A stretch of 64,000 bases of DNA from Candidatus Flexifilum breve (GTDB taxonomy: Bacteria > Chloroflexota > Anaerolineae > Aggregatilineales > Phototrophicaceae), in contig JADKGC010000006.1 of NCBI GenBank assembly GCA_016717205.1, positions 62,001 to 126,000 of the forward strand, written 5' to 3'. The notes under the pieces are model-generated. The model saw only the letters and a list, made by a program, of their open reading frames with translations, ran no database searches and was not told where the DNA came from. Both the position numbers and the translations under genes were made by a program. The number at the start of each line of letters is the position of its first letter. The stretch's first letter is position 1. Shown in pieces: positions 33,904 through 43,167 of the stretch.

Positions 33904-35559
33904 ATGTTACGTACGCGTTTGCGCCAGATGATAGTTATTATCACGTCTACTTTCGCAATAATGCTTGGGAGCGGCGGGATATCAGCTCAAGCCGTGATGC
34001 CGCCACTCGGCATCACCATCGAAAATGCTGCCGAGCTCGTGCCTGTTTTTCAGTTTGACTTGAGGACTTTGGCAACCGAGTGGGTGGAAGGTGAGCCGCT
34101 GACCGCCGTCACAACGCCGACGCCCACGCCCTACCGCAACGATCACACGGTTGTTCCGCCTGTCATTCACATTAGTTCCAATGGTATGCGCGCCGCGATT
34201 ATCACAAGCCGGCCTGATGTGCTGTGGTTAGTCGATTTAGGGGCTCGCACGTGGAGACCTTTTCTACTACCTGAGCCACCGTACCGCTACTTCTCAAACT
34301 ACCCGCTGGAAATAACGGTCAGCCCTGACCTCACGTGGCTGGCGATCCGCGGAGAATGGATCCAGAATGGCGATAATTTCGCACGCTTCTGGCGCTTGGA
34401 TGAGTTGTTCGCTCTGGGTGGCGGTTCGATTAATGTGCCTGCGGACGATTGCGCAGCGCGGATCATGGTTAGTAGTACCACTCTGCGCGCCGAATCCCGT
34501 GTTGATGCAACACCGATCCGCTATCCGCTAATGGATGAACGATTTGATGTGCGTGCCCTCACTCCAAATCGCCGTTGGGTGCAGGTCAGTACTGATGGAC
34601 AACGCGCGTGGCTGAGTTGGGATGCGGTTGACCTGACTGATAGCTGTGTCGGAATTCCCTTTCTGCTGGAACGCGGGACAGAATATGTTTCGGTGCCGCT
34701 GCCCTACGGGCTGAATGCTTCGGCCTTTTCTCATGATGAACGTTCCCTAATCATGACCACACGCACGGGTAGTTATGGAACCACCGTGACGACTGCAACA
34801 GGACTCACGCTTATCGATGTGGCGACGGGAACTATTGTCGAGCGACTCACGGGCGAAGTAATGGATGGGATCGAGCAATTTTCCGAGCCTGAAGCACACC
34901 TTGGGCTCATCGGGGACGTTATCTACGATATTAGCTTGCGCGAAGTGGTCGGCAGTTTGCAGTCGCAAACTGTTTACGTGGGAGCGCCGCGCCATGCAAC
35001 CTTCAATGCTGATTACAGCCGGGTGTTCGTCACATATACCACGATTGGCAGGTTGTACGACATAGCCACTGGCGTGCTCCTGAAAGAAATCGCCTGGCGC
35101 GAGAATTATGTCCAGAGCGAGTGGAGTCCCGATGGGCGTCATTTGCTGATCACTGTCCGTAATCCGGATGTATCGGGTACTGTGCTGCCTTTCCTGTGGG
35201 ATACTCACAATCCGGCAATAACGCTCACACTGAATGACCCGGCAGTCACTGCGTTGCCCGCCATCGTTTACGCTAGTTCGATATTGCAATTCAGCACGGA
35301 CAGTCGCCAAGTGCTGCTCGATAGTATGCCCGCGCTATGGGATATCGCTAACGCAACGATAGTCGGTGATCGTCTGCCGGATACCAATGTTTTCACTCCG
35401 GCGCTTCCGCTTTTACTGCCCGATGGTACTGGTTTTTTGCGTGTACCTATGGATGAATTGAGCACCGAGATCGTTGATTTTCGGGGTAATCAGCACGGAA
35501 GAATAAGTGAACGCATGCCACCGGATAAGCATTTTTCGCGGCTGAGGGACGCTGGTTAG
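33904..35559 (+). CDS. secreted beta-propeller-like protein, function unknown
   Basis: Not recognised as a named family. A 551-residue protein with a Sec signal peptide (about 1-30, hydrophobic I-V-I-I-T-S-T-F-A-I-M-L-G, cleavage near I-S-A-Q-A). A short T-T-P-T-P-T-P linker lies near residue 70. The rest is strand-rich with repeated units such as L-I-D-V-A-T-G-T-I-V-E-R-L and L-Y-D-I-A-T-G-V-L-L-K-E-I, typical of WD40-like propeller blades. ATG 33904 is preferred to 33871 for its GGGAG site and signal-peptide start. Probably extracytoplasmic. Confidence 0.7.
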   Translation: MLRTRLRQMIVIITSTFAIMLGSGGISAQAVMPPLGITIENAAELVPVFQFDLRTLATEWVEGEPLTAVTTPTPTPYRNDHTVVPPVIHISSNGMRAAIITSRPDVLWLVDLGARTWRPFLLPEPPYRYFSNYPLEITVSPDLTWLAIRGEWIQNGDNFARFWRLDELFALGGGSINVPADDCAARIMVSSTTLRAESRVDATPIRYPLMDERFDVRALTPNRRWVQVSTDGQRAWLSWDAVDLTDSCVGIPFLLERGTEYVSVPLPYGLNASAFSHDERSLIMTTRTGSYGTTVTTATGLTLIDVATGTIVERLTGEVMDGIEQFSEPEAHLGLIGDVIYDISLREVVGSLQSQTVYVGAPRHATFNADYSRVFVTYTTIGRLYDIATGVLLKEIAWRENYVQSEWSPDGRHLLITVRNPDVSGTVLPFLWDTHNPAITLTLNDPAVTALPAIVYASSILQFSTDSRQVLLDSMPALWDIANATIVGDRLPDTNVFTPALPLLLPDGTGFLRVPMDELSTEIVDFRGNQHGRISERMPPDKHFSRLRDAG

Positions 35560-35943
35560 TGAGGGTGGACGCTGCCACCGGAATCACATTGTGGGCAGTG
35601 AATGTCCCAAGCTTGGACTGATTCACCAGCAAAACTCAAACTTTTACGGTTTTTATGCGACATTGGCGGCGGCAAGTCGTTTATATACGTGACAACTCCA
35701 ACCCAACCGAATGCTCGTGTATAGAGTTGTTGCAGTACTAAAGCTGATTTGCCATTCACTGCAAACATGCGGCGACCGCTCGGTCTGGCGCATGCGAGGT
35801 AGGCAGATGCAGTGAACCCAGACCACCACTAACTGTCTATCTCAGCTATGACAACGGGGACGCCTCTCATTCGTCCCCGTTGTCGTTTCTAAACTAAGTT
35901 GTTGGCTTTGATGAGTCTGCAATAAAGTCTATTCAGCTGGCGC
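35560..35943. other. 384-bp intergenic spacer with terminator
   Basis: No gene supported; short frames lack coding character. It is AT-richer than its surroundings and holds one strong hairpin at 35850-35884 between the two convergent genes. Confidence 0.6.
35850..35884. terminator. hairpin between convergent genes
   Basis: GACAACGGGGACG and CGTCCCCGTTGTC form a perfect 13-bp stem with a 9-nt loop. Weak T-rich GTTTC follows on the plus strand. It is placed to serve both the 33904 gene and the 35944 gene. Confidence 0.75.
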
Positions 35944-37152
35944 TTAGCCGTTGCCATTGTTGCCGTTGTTCCCGTTGCCGCCAGCATTGGAGTTTCCATT
36001 GCCTTGATCAGCAACGCCGGGGGGATCCCCCGGCGGGTTAGCTGCGCTGCCATTACCATTGTTACCGTTGTTGCCGCCACCCGGATCGACCGGAGGATTG
36101 CCTCCGCCCGGATCAGCGGGTGGATTACCCTGCGGCGGATTAGTCGCCTGAGCGCTGCACGAGTTACCCGGGCAGTTGGTCGCCTGCTGACTATTGCCAT
36201 TCCCGGGATCTGCCGGCGGATTACCCTGCGGCGGGTTGGTTGCCTGCTGACCACCTTGCGCCTGAGTCGGCGGGACGTGCGTCGGGCGTGGCGTGTTCGT
36301 CGGGCGCGGCGTGCGGGTCGCACTCGCGGATTCGTCTGTCTCATCTGTGGCGGGCACACGCGTGCGCGGCGTGCGGGTTGGGCTGGGCGTCACAGATGGC
36401 GTTGGCGTCTCTGACTCGGCGAGGAGCGGGAGACCGGATGGTTGTTCGCCTTCTGGCGCTTGACCGGGCGGCACACTGCTGCCATCCACCGCGTCGATCA
36501 CCGCGTTGATGGCGGTGATACTCTGCGCAAACGCTGGCTGCGTCATGAGTTCCGGGGCGAGCCGCTCGGCTTCGTTAAGGTTCTGCCGAGCTTCCATAAG
36601 AACGGTGTTCGTGTCTTCGCGGCGCACAGTGAGGACCAGCGCTTCTTCGGCGCGGCGCCGCGCCTGCTGGAGCAGCACTTCGGCGCGGTCGGCGGACGTG
36701 CGCGCGAAGACCAGTTCGACTTGTTCGACGGCGCGCTTTACGGGATACAATGTGTCGCCCGGCACCGCCGAGGCGGATGCTGCCGTCAAGCCACCGCTGA
36801 GAATGACGAGAATGAGTACGGCGGCTGCGGCCCAGCGGAGCACGATGGGCACGGGTGAACGACGCTGTTTGGGCACTAAGGCGATGGATGGCTGCGCGGT
36901 TGATGGACGTGCGCCGTTCTTGTGCACTTTGCCATTCTGTGCCGGAAACTGCTGATCAAACGCGGCCAGCATCCGGGCCTCGATGCGCTGACTCGCCTCG
37001 TTGGAGAGCGCCGGGAACGGGGTGTCTGCGACGTCAATGGCGGTGTTGACCAGCGGGTCTTTGGTGCGCGGGGGCGTAAAGGTCGTCCCCGGTGGCAGCA
37101 CGCGGTCGAGGCGCGCGGCGAGTTGTTCAGGGGTGTTGCGCATCTCACTCAT
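35944..37152 (-). CDS. DUF5667 membrane protein paired with ECF sigma factor
   Basis: A 402-residue protein with one transmembrane helix (about 105-125, A-A-A-V-L-I-L-V-I-L-S-G-G-L). Right after it comes the DUF5667 signature A-S-A-V-P-G-D-T-L-Y-P-V-K-R, then a helical region rich in Arg/Glu. The C-terminal 170 residues are low complexity: T-P-S-P-T-R-T-P stretches, then repeated N-P-P-Q-G-N-P-P-A-D-P-G units and Gly/Asn runs. Topology suggests a cytoplasmic N-terminus and an external tail. Its start overlaps the sigma factor stop, so it is a likely regulator or target of that sigma. Confidence 0.85.
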   Translation of the reverse strand: MSEMRNTPEQLAARLDRVLPPGTTFTPPRTKDPLVNTAIDVADTPFPALSNEASQRIEARMLAAFDQQFPAQNGKVHKNGARPSTAQPSIALVPKQRRSPVPIVLRWAAAAVLILVILSGGLTAASASAVPGDTLYPVKRAVEQVELVFARTSADRAEVLLQQARRRAEEALVLTVRREDTNTVLMEARQNLNEAERLAPELMTQPAFAQSITAINAVIDAVDGSSVPPGQAPEGEQPSGLPLLAESETPTPSVTPSPTRTPRTRVPATDETDESASATRTPRPTNTPRPTHVPPTQAQGGQQATNPPQGNPPADPGNGNSQQATNCPGNSCSAQATNPPQGNPPADPGGGNPPVDPGGGNNGNNGNGSAANPPGDPPGVADQGNGNSNAGGNGNNGNNGNG

Positions 37153-37783
37153 GGATGCCCCTTAAATAGTGACGGCTTTTTGACTCCCCACCCAGGATCG
37201 ATGTGAGGTGTTCCAGCGCCCGATGCTGAGCGCTTTTGACTGCAGTCATCGACTTGCCCAAGATGGCGGCAACTTCCTCGTGACTCTTGCGATCAACAAA
37301 CCGCAGAATCAGAATCGTCTGGTGTTCTTCAGAAAGCTGTCCTAAGGCTGCGCGCAGTCGATCAAATGACTGCTTTTGCAGCATTTGATCTTCGGGTAAA
37401 GTGAGATCATCAGGGAGACTCTCGGTCAACTCGCTGATCGGCTGGCGCTGGCGGGCGCGATAATGATCCGCGACCCGCGATGCCGCGATCCGATAGAGCC
37501 AAGCAGCGAAGGGAGCTTCTGTGATCTGGTACGATGCCAGGCCTTTGACCATGCTGATGAAGACTTCTGATGTAATGTCCTCCGCGTCTTCGGCGCTGCG
37601 CACCCGGGCGATGACATACCGGTAAATCGATTGGGAGTACGCCTGATACAGCGCCCCCACTGCTTCGCGATCTCCGGTCTGAGCTCGCTTGATGAGCAGT
37701 CGTACATCCACTTGCAGGGATACAGTATCTGACGTATCGACTGTCAAGAGGAAGAATGCGGTGAATACACTATATAGAGACAT
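37145..37783 (-). CDS. ECF sigma-70 factor
   Basis: About 212 residues. Region 2 is seen as L-Y-Q-A-Y-S-Q-S-I-Y-R-Y and D-A-E-D-I-T-S-E-V-F followed by F-A-A-W-L-Y-R-I-A; region 4 as L-R-A-A-L-G-Q-L-S-E-E-H-Q with H-E-E-V-A-A-I-L-G-K-S as the DNA-recognition helix. The start is uncertain: ATG 37783 is used, but a GTG inside the frame is possible, and the 45 codons up to 37918 look non-coding. It forms an operon with the DUF5667 gene. Confidence 0.88.
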   Translation of the reverse strand: MSLYSVFTAFFLLTVDTSDTVSLQVDVRLLIKRAQTGDREAVGALYQAYSQSIYRYVIARVRSAEDAEDITSEVFISMVKGLASYQITEAPFAAWLYRIAASRVADHYRARQRQPISELTESLPDDLTLPEDQMLQKQSFDRLRAALGQLSEEHQTILILRFVDRKSHEEVAAILGKSMTAVKSAQHRALEHLTSILGGESKSRHYLRGIHE

Positions 37784-38333
37784 CGCTACCCGATAGAATG
37801 AGTAAAGGCGAACAAACCAAGCACTCGCTTCTATCGATTTTACATGAAATTCATGATCCTCAGCATAATTGGCTGAGATAAGCGTATGAATTTCAGTATG
37901 AACGAGTGTAGCCTGCACGCTTGTAACCTTCCATCCGATCGGTATCTGACAACAGTACTAGAACCATGCCTTTGTTAGGGTGCCTGGATGCTCTGACCCC
38001 CGTTGATGTCGTCTAGAGTGCCGCAAGTACTTTCGTACTGATACGACGTTCACGTGGACTGGTAACTGCCCGTTAAGCAGTCCCGCTGGCAGCCTTTGCG
38101 CGCCCGCGTTTGGCTGGATTCGGCTGGTTTTGGCTCACTCTTGCTCCTAGTTTCATCCGTCTTTGTTGTATAAACCGTAGATTGCGGTCAGATGTCGCGT
38201 GAGGTTGGTAAAAATAGTTGTAATAGCGTAAAGAAACCCTAATTTATGGCAGGCGTGGGTCAGGGTAACTCGATTCATGGCCGCATGGCAGTGTGCGTCG
38301 CAGCCGCACATGCAATCTGCCATCGACGAGACA
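37784..38333. other. intergenic spacer upstream of the ECF sigma gene
   Basis: About 550 bp, partly crossed by a poor open frame. I see no tRNA, repeat or clear terminator. It should contain the promoter of the sigma operon, but no convincing -35/-10 pair stands out. Confidence 0.5.
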
Positions 38334-39014
38334 CTAGAAGCCAAGCGGGGAGATCCGGTCGAGGAATTTGCGGACGAGCGGATGACCAAACGCGCCGATG
38401 TTCTGCGCGACCAACCACGCATCCTGTTGATCGGGTTTGAGCGTATCGGAGTTCACCACGATTTTGTCGTAGTGGGGTGTCGGCAGCGATCCGACGCTGA
38501 AAATCTGAGCGACATCGTGGTCAGTCTCGTGATAGCTGATCGGCGGCAGCATGCTGATGATCTTGTAGGTCTGGCGCTGAAATTCCTGGGCTTTGGCATC
38601 CTGCAGGACATGCACCCGCAGTCGCCCTAATTCCGCGCCAAAGTACGCTGACCAGATGTGAATTGCCTCTTCGTCCGGGTATTCACGGGTCAGGGTTTTG
38701 AACAGCCGCGTCTGGAAGCCGTATTCAAAGCGGTACAGGCGGGCGATGGCATCGAGAATGTGTTGGTTGATGTTGAGGATGGCGTCGAGCGCTGCTTCCG
38801 GGTCATCGCAGCGTCCCACGAAATACCCCTCAAAGCCTGTTCCGTCTTCGAAATACGGATTACATTCGCGCCGCACGGTCTCCCAGGCGAGGTAGGTCTT
38901 CTCCATCTGGTCATGCTGAACGACTCGGTTCAACGGCAGGTTATTCAGGTGCAGACAAACATACAGCGTGTGCCCGAACGGGACTTCGCTCTCAACGGTC
39001 GTGATGCCGCTCAT
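38334..39014 (-). CDS. conserved-looking protein of unknown function
   Basis: Not recognised. A 226-residue soluble protein, no signal peptide or membrane helix. Composition is that of an alpha/beta enzyme or helical adaptor, with A-I-L-N-I-N-Q-H-I-L-D-A-I-A and E-A-I-H-I-W-S-A-Y-F-G-A-E-L. It follows 39034-39762 by 19 bp on the same strand, so the pair probably form a unit. Confidence 0.65.
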   Translation of the reverse strand: MSGITTVESEVPFGHTLYVCLHLNNLPLNRVVQHDQMEKTYLAWETVRRECNPYFEDGTGFEGYFVGRCDDPEAALDAILNINQHILDAIARLYRFEYGFQTRLFKTLTREYPDEEAIHIWSAYFGAELGRLRVHVLQDAKAQEFQRQTYKIISMLPPISYHETDHDVAQIFSVGSLPTPHYDKIVVNSDTLKPDQQDAWLVAQNIGAFGHPLVRKFLDRISPLGF

Positions 39015-39033
39015 TGTTTGGTGTGCTCAACTG

Positions 39034-39762
39034 TCATTCAGAAGTGACAAACGGGTCAGGTAGGCGATCCCAGATTTGCTGCAAAATGCGTTTCTCACGG
39101 GTTTCGATGGCCTGCGCGAACGGGTCAATACTGCGGATGTGCGCGAATGCGGCATAGCCACGCCGGAGAAAGTCGTAGATCTCTTCCCATCCGAGGCGAT
39201 GCGCCAGCGGTTCAGCCAGTTTCAGCCCGAAGTTCACCATGGGCAGATGCGCCAAGGCATTGACTTCGCGCACGACTTTGACGAGCAGATCGATTTGCTG
39301 GTGGCGGGCGTCCGCATTGGCGCAGCGGCGGTAGCCTTCGGCGTAGGTCGCGCCGTCGATGCAGTCGGTTACGTCGAGTTGATCGATGAGCACGCGCACC
39401 AACTGCTGATCGAGTTGATCGGTCATCTTGATGAGCGTGAGCGCGTCTTCCATGACTTTGACCACGCGCGGCGGCAGAAGCGGCGAGAGCAGGTGATGCA
39501 GGCGCTGTACGTCGTAGTTGCGCTGGCTAAAGTCACGCGCGGCATACAGATCGCTCAGGAAAAAGGCGCAGGCTGGATGAAAGCGCGGGTCGGCCAGCAG
39601 ATCGGCGTAGGTCGCGGCGAGCCGTGCGGACTGCCACGTGCGCAGCAGTTCCAAATCCCGATCCAACTGCATCTCGGCGATCAGTTCGCGTTTGAAGTTC
39701 GTGCCGCTGCGAATTTGGGCGGCGGCTTGCAACTGCTGCAGGGGATCGGGATTCTTGTCCAT
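39034..39762 (-). CDS. protein of unknown function with F-F-L-S-D-L-Y motif
   Basis: A 242-residue, mostly helical soluble protein. The block A-C-A-F-F-L-S-D-L-Y-A-A-R-D-F-S-Q-R, about residues 64-81, recalls a conserved bacterial family of unknown function that I remember only by this motif. No catalytic motif is evident. First of a two-gene unit with 38334-39014. Confidence 0.65.
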   Translation of the reverse strand: MDKNPDPLQQLQAAAQIRSGTNFKRELIAEMQLDRDLELLRTWQSARLAATYADLLADPRFHPACAFFLSDLYAARDFSQRNYDVQRLHHLLSPLLPPRVVKVMEDALTLIKMTDQLDQQLVRVLIDQLDVTDCIDGATYAEGYRRCANADARHQQIDLLVKVVREVNALAHLPMVNFGLKLAEPLAHRLGWEEIYDFLRRGYAAFAHIRSIDPFAQAIETREKRILQQIWDRLPDPFVTSE

Positions 39763-39880
39763 CGTGGTTCACACCTTCATATACATCAATTTTGATGGGG
39801 GCGTTCAGTCGTCCCCAGTGTCAGTTACTGTGTTCTTGATGTTCTGTCCTGTAGCTCTTAGAAAACCCGGGAACTTTCTC

Positions 39881-39908
39881 GTAGGGGCGCACGGCCGTGC
39901 GCCCCTAC
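39881..39908. repeat. perfect 28-bp GTAGGGGC palindrome
   Basis: GTAGGGGCGCACGG is directly followed by its exact complement, with no loop. It is the shortest form of the dispersed element also found at 5216-5273 and 39949-40006. Confidence 0.9.
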
Positions 39909-39948
39909 AATCCCATATCTGATTTCTACAGAACTCGAAAATTGTCGT

Positions 39949-40006
39949 GTAGGGGCAGACCTATGTGTCTGCCCGGATGTGGGCGCACACGTAGGGGCGC
40001 CCCTAC
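39949..40006. repeat. second GTAGGGGC-type element, composite
   Basis: 58 bp. The first 26 bases match the copy at 5216 except for one base (GACC then T instead of G, then ATGTGTCTGCCC). It ends in a nested GTAGGGGCGCCCCTAC palindrome. Together with the 39881 copy it sits between the hppA stop and the 39034 gene. Confidence 0.88.
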
Positions 40007-40038
40007 AATCTTTCATGAGCTTCTTACGCTAGCCTACT

Positions 40039-42705
40039 TTAATCGCCCGCGGGCGCATGCGCCTTCTTGAGCTCCTTGGGCGGGGTTGCGATTTCGACCG
40101 TGTCAGTGTCGCGGTCGCTGCGGCGGATGCTCAGGACGATGAGTACAATGCCGATCAGCGAGATGATCACCACCGGGAGGGTCGCATCGGCGGCCTGGGT
40201 TTGCACGACCAGCGGCGCCATGATCAGCGCGACCAGATTGATCACCTTGATCATCGGGTTGAGCGCCGGGCCTGCTGTATCCTTGAACGGATCGCCAACG
40301 GTATCGCCGACGACGCTGGCTTTGTGGTTGGCGCTGCCTTTACCACCCAGGTTGCCATCTTCGATGTACTTCTTCGCGTTATCCCACGCACCGCCCGCGT
40401 TCGCCATGAATACTGCTTGGAGCTGCCCGGAAACGATCACGCCGACGAGGAAGCCGCCGAGTGCCTGTTCCTTGAGCAGCAGCCCGATTACGATGGGGGA
40501 GAGGATGGCGATCAAGCCGAGTGGGATCAACTCCGTTTGCGCGGCGCGCGTGGAGATCGACACGGCCTGCGCGTAATCGGGCGTGCGTTCGCCCTTCATG
40601 ATTTCCGGAATCGCCAGCTGCCGCCGGACTTCCGCCATGATGTAGCCTGCCGCGCGGTTAACGGCCTTGATCAGTAGACTGCCGAAGATCAACGGGAGGC
40701 ACGCGCCGAGCAGCACGCCGATGAACACGATGGGATCGGCCAGGTTGATCGAGCGGGTGAAAGTGGCGAGGCGTTCTTCCGGCATGACGCGTTCAATGTC
40801 GATGAAGAACGAGCCAAACAGCGAGACCGCGGCGATGACCGCCGAACCGATGGCGATACCTTTGGTGATCGCTTTGGTGGTGTTGCCCGCCGCGTCGAGG
40901 TCGGCGAGGATTTGCCGGGCGTTGTCGTCGAAGTCTTCGCCCGCCAGTTCCGCAATCCCATTCGCATTATCGGAAATGGGGCCGAACGTGTCCATCGAGA
41001 CGTTATTGCCGGTGTGCGAGAGCATACCGACGCCGATCAGCGTGACGCCGAACAGGGTATACACGAAGCGGTTGTCCGCGCCGACATCGCGCATGCTGAT
41101 GAGGAACAGCGCGAAGACCATGATCCACAGTGCCTGGAAGATGCCGCTCACCACGTCTTTCTTGAGGAAGCCGCGGATGATGGCGACGACCGCGATAAGC
41201 GCGCCCACACTAAACACCGGGAGTGCCCATTCCTGCGGGAAGTTGACGCTGAACACGAGCACCGAAGCGAGGATGCTCGCTACGATCACAATGGCTGACC
41301 ACACGCTCGACATGTAACCGAGCGACACGCCTTCGAGGATGACGAGCGCCGGACCAAAGACCGTCGATTTGGCGATCTTCTGGACACGGGGGCTCTTGGC
41401 GCTGGTCGCGAACGCGGTCAGCGGGTTAAAGGCGACGGCCAGCGCGACGCCGATGGCCACCATCGCGCCGAGCGACAGGTGCGACAGTATATCACCGCCG
41501 GGGTCTTGCGCGCCCGCATAGAACACGGCGAGCAGGAAGGTCGAGATGATGGTGATGGCGCTGGAGATTTCGTAGCTCTTGTACATCGCTTCTTCAGCAT
41601 CGTCGACTTTCCACATCGAAACGGTGTACGTTCCAATAATCGAACTGACGACGCCGATGCCACGGACGAGCAGCGGCAGTACGATCCAGAATAACTGCCC
41701 GGTCAGCGAGGTGAGCGCGAGGCCGAGGATCAGGCTGGAGACGATGGTCACTTCGTAGCTTTCGAAGATATCGGCGGCCATCCCGGCGCAGTCGCCGACG
41801 TTGTCACCGACGAGATCGGCGATCACCGCCGCGTTGCGCGGATCGTCTTCTGGGAGATCTGCTTCGACTTTGCCGACCAGATCCGCCCCGACATCCGCCG
41901 CCTTGGTGTAGATGCCGCCGCCCACACGCATGAACAGCGCGAGGAGTGTGCCGCCGAAGCCGAAGCCGAGCAGTACATCCGGCGACGCCTTGCCGAAAAT
42001 GATGAAAATCAGCGTGCCGCCGAGCAGACCGAGGCCGTCAGTCAGCATGCCGGTGATCGTGCCGGAGCGATAGGCGATGGTCAGCGCGCGCTTAAAGCTC
42101 ACGCGGCTGGCCGCGGCGACGCGCACGTTGCCCTGCACGGCCATATTCATGCCCATGAAGCCGACGGTCGCGGAGAAAATTGCGCCCATCGCAAAGGCGA
42201 GCGCGCGCCCGGTGGCGACGCCCGTCACTGCCGAGGGACACTCGACGCGCGCGGCGACACGTTCCGGATTGAAGTCGGCGTAACCGTAATTGGTGGCGAT
42301 TTGCTTGGGCGTCTCGGCGCGGAGCGCGAGCGCCGCCAGAACATTGGCTTCGGTGATTCCTCCCGGGGCACAGGTGCTGATATCAAGGGCATAAGCGGCC
42401 TCGACGTCCGTCGGGCAGAAGAGCTCATTGGCTTCTCCCGTCGGCTTGACAAGGGCGACGCTCAGGAACATAGCAATGGTCAGAACGACAATCAGAATAG
42501 CAATGGTGCGCAGCTGCGTGCGGAGGTAGGCGTTCGCGCCGTCCTTGATGAACCCCCAGACGCGCTGCATCAGTTGGCTGCCTTTATCAGCCGAGAAGGT
42601 TTGGCGGGCCAGCCAGTAGGCATAACCCAGGGCAATGAAGGCGGTAGCGAGGACAACGAGGATGAGGACTTGCTCGAATACTTGGATACCCTGCATAGCT
42701 TGCAT
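40039..42705 (-). CDS. hppA: K+-insensitive proton-pumping membrane pyrophosphatase
   Basis: An 888-residue membrane protein with about 16 helices that couples PPi hydrolysis to proton export. The catalytic loop includes D-V-G-A-D-L-V-G-K-V-E, D-D-P-R-N-A-A-V-I-A-D and G-D-N-V-G-D-C-A-G-M. The K+-dependence site reads G-N-T-T-K-A-I-T-K-G; Lys at this position, in place of Ala, marks the K+-independent proton type. It is longer than most family members because of an insert at about residues 88-165 with three cysteines (97, 112, 156) between the first helices. An alternative ATG lies at 42696. It recycles PPi energy and fits the PPi-type PFK at 29122. Confidence 0.94.
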   Translation of the reverse strand: MQAMQGIQVFEQVLILVVLATAFIALGYAYWLARQTFSADKGSQLMQRVWGFIKDGANAYLRTQLRTIAILIVVLTIAMFLSVALVKPTGEANELFCPTDVEAAYALDISTCAPGGITEANVLAALALRAETPKQIATNYGYADFNPERVAARVECPSAVTGVATGRALAFAMGAIFSATVGFMGMNMAVQGNVRVAAASRVSFKRALTIAYRSGTITGMLTDGLGLLGGTLIFIIFGKASPDVLLGFGFGGTLLALFMRVGGGIYTKAADVGADLVGKVEADLPEDDPRNAAVIADLVGDNVGDCAGMAADIFESYEVTIVSSLILGLALTSLTGQLFWIVLPLLVRGIGVVSSIIGTYTVSMWKVDDAEEAMYKSYEISSAITIISTFLLAVFYAGAQDPGGDILSHLSLGAMVAIGVALAVAFNPLTAFATSAKSPRVQKIAKSTVFGPALVILEGVSLGYMSSVWSAIVIVASILASVLVFSVNFPQEWALPVFSVGALIAVVAIIRGFLKKDVVSGIFQALWIMVFALFLISMRDVGADNRFVYTLFGVTLIGVGMLSHTGNNVSMDTFGPISDNANGIAELAGEDFDDNARQILADLDAAGNTTKAITKGIAIGSAVIAAVSLFGSFFIDIERVMPEERLATFTRSINLADPIVFIGVLLGACLPLIFGSLLIKAVNRAAGYIMAEVRRQLAIPEIMKGERTPDYAQAVSISTRAAQTELIPLGLIAILSPIVIGLLLKEQALGGFLVGVIVSGQLQAVFMANAGGAWDNAKKYIEDGNLGGKGSANHKASVVGDTVGDPFKDTAGPALNPMIKVINLVALIMAPLVVQTQAADATLPVVIISLIGIVLIVLSIRRSDRDTDTVEIATPPKELKKAHAPAGD

Positions 42706-43167
42706 TGTAGTATTCCCTCAATAGTTTGGGCGTCCCGCGGTGGGGACAGTGGAGAAGGGATAGAACAGAAGGTGTAGATACGAGGAATGGTGCCGGAACG
42801 GGCTGCGCCCCGAATCACTGCGCGAAGGGAGAACCTGGGGTGCACGCAGGATCCATACTTCTTGATGCCAGCGCATGTCTTGCCAAGGCAGTGCTGACCC
42901 TGTTGCATCCATGGTAGCCTCCTTCGGATGCACGGTTCTGCTGGACAATGCCTCATATGACAGATTATAGGCTGGCGCGACGGGAAAACGCTGTGCTCAA
43001 GATCACCGCCAAAACGGACGAGTGTCACTAGGGACTAGATGATTTGCCTAAGTGGTTCCCCACTAACGCCCTACGCGATTTGCACAAAATTACATAGTCG
43101 TTCCCCCATCTGAGTGAAGGTGTGGTAGAGTTTCTGTGTCGGTTTATTTTTACCCAAAGGAACGAAG
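42706..43167. other. 462-bp divergent intergenic region
   Basis: No gene supported. It separates hppA (minus) from the S41 peptidase (plus) and should hold both promoters. A short GTGGTTCCCCAC-type inverted repeat is near 43053. I find no riboswitch-like structure by eye. Confidence 0.5.

Noticed and set aside
35944..36250. Repeated sequence that could be a CRISPR or tandem array
   Set aside because: The repetition is codon-level Pro/Gly/Asn coding with no spacer structure.
36004..36414. Arg-rich 136-residue plus-strand frame
   Set aside because: Antisense of the low-complexity Gly/Asn/Pro tail of the DUF5667 protein.
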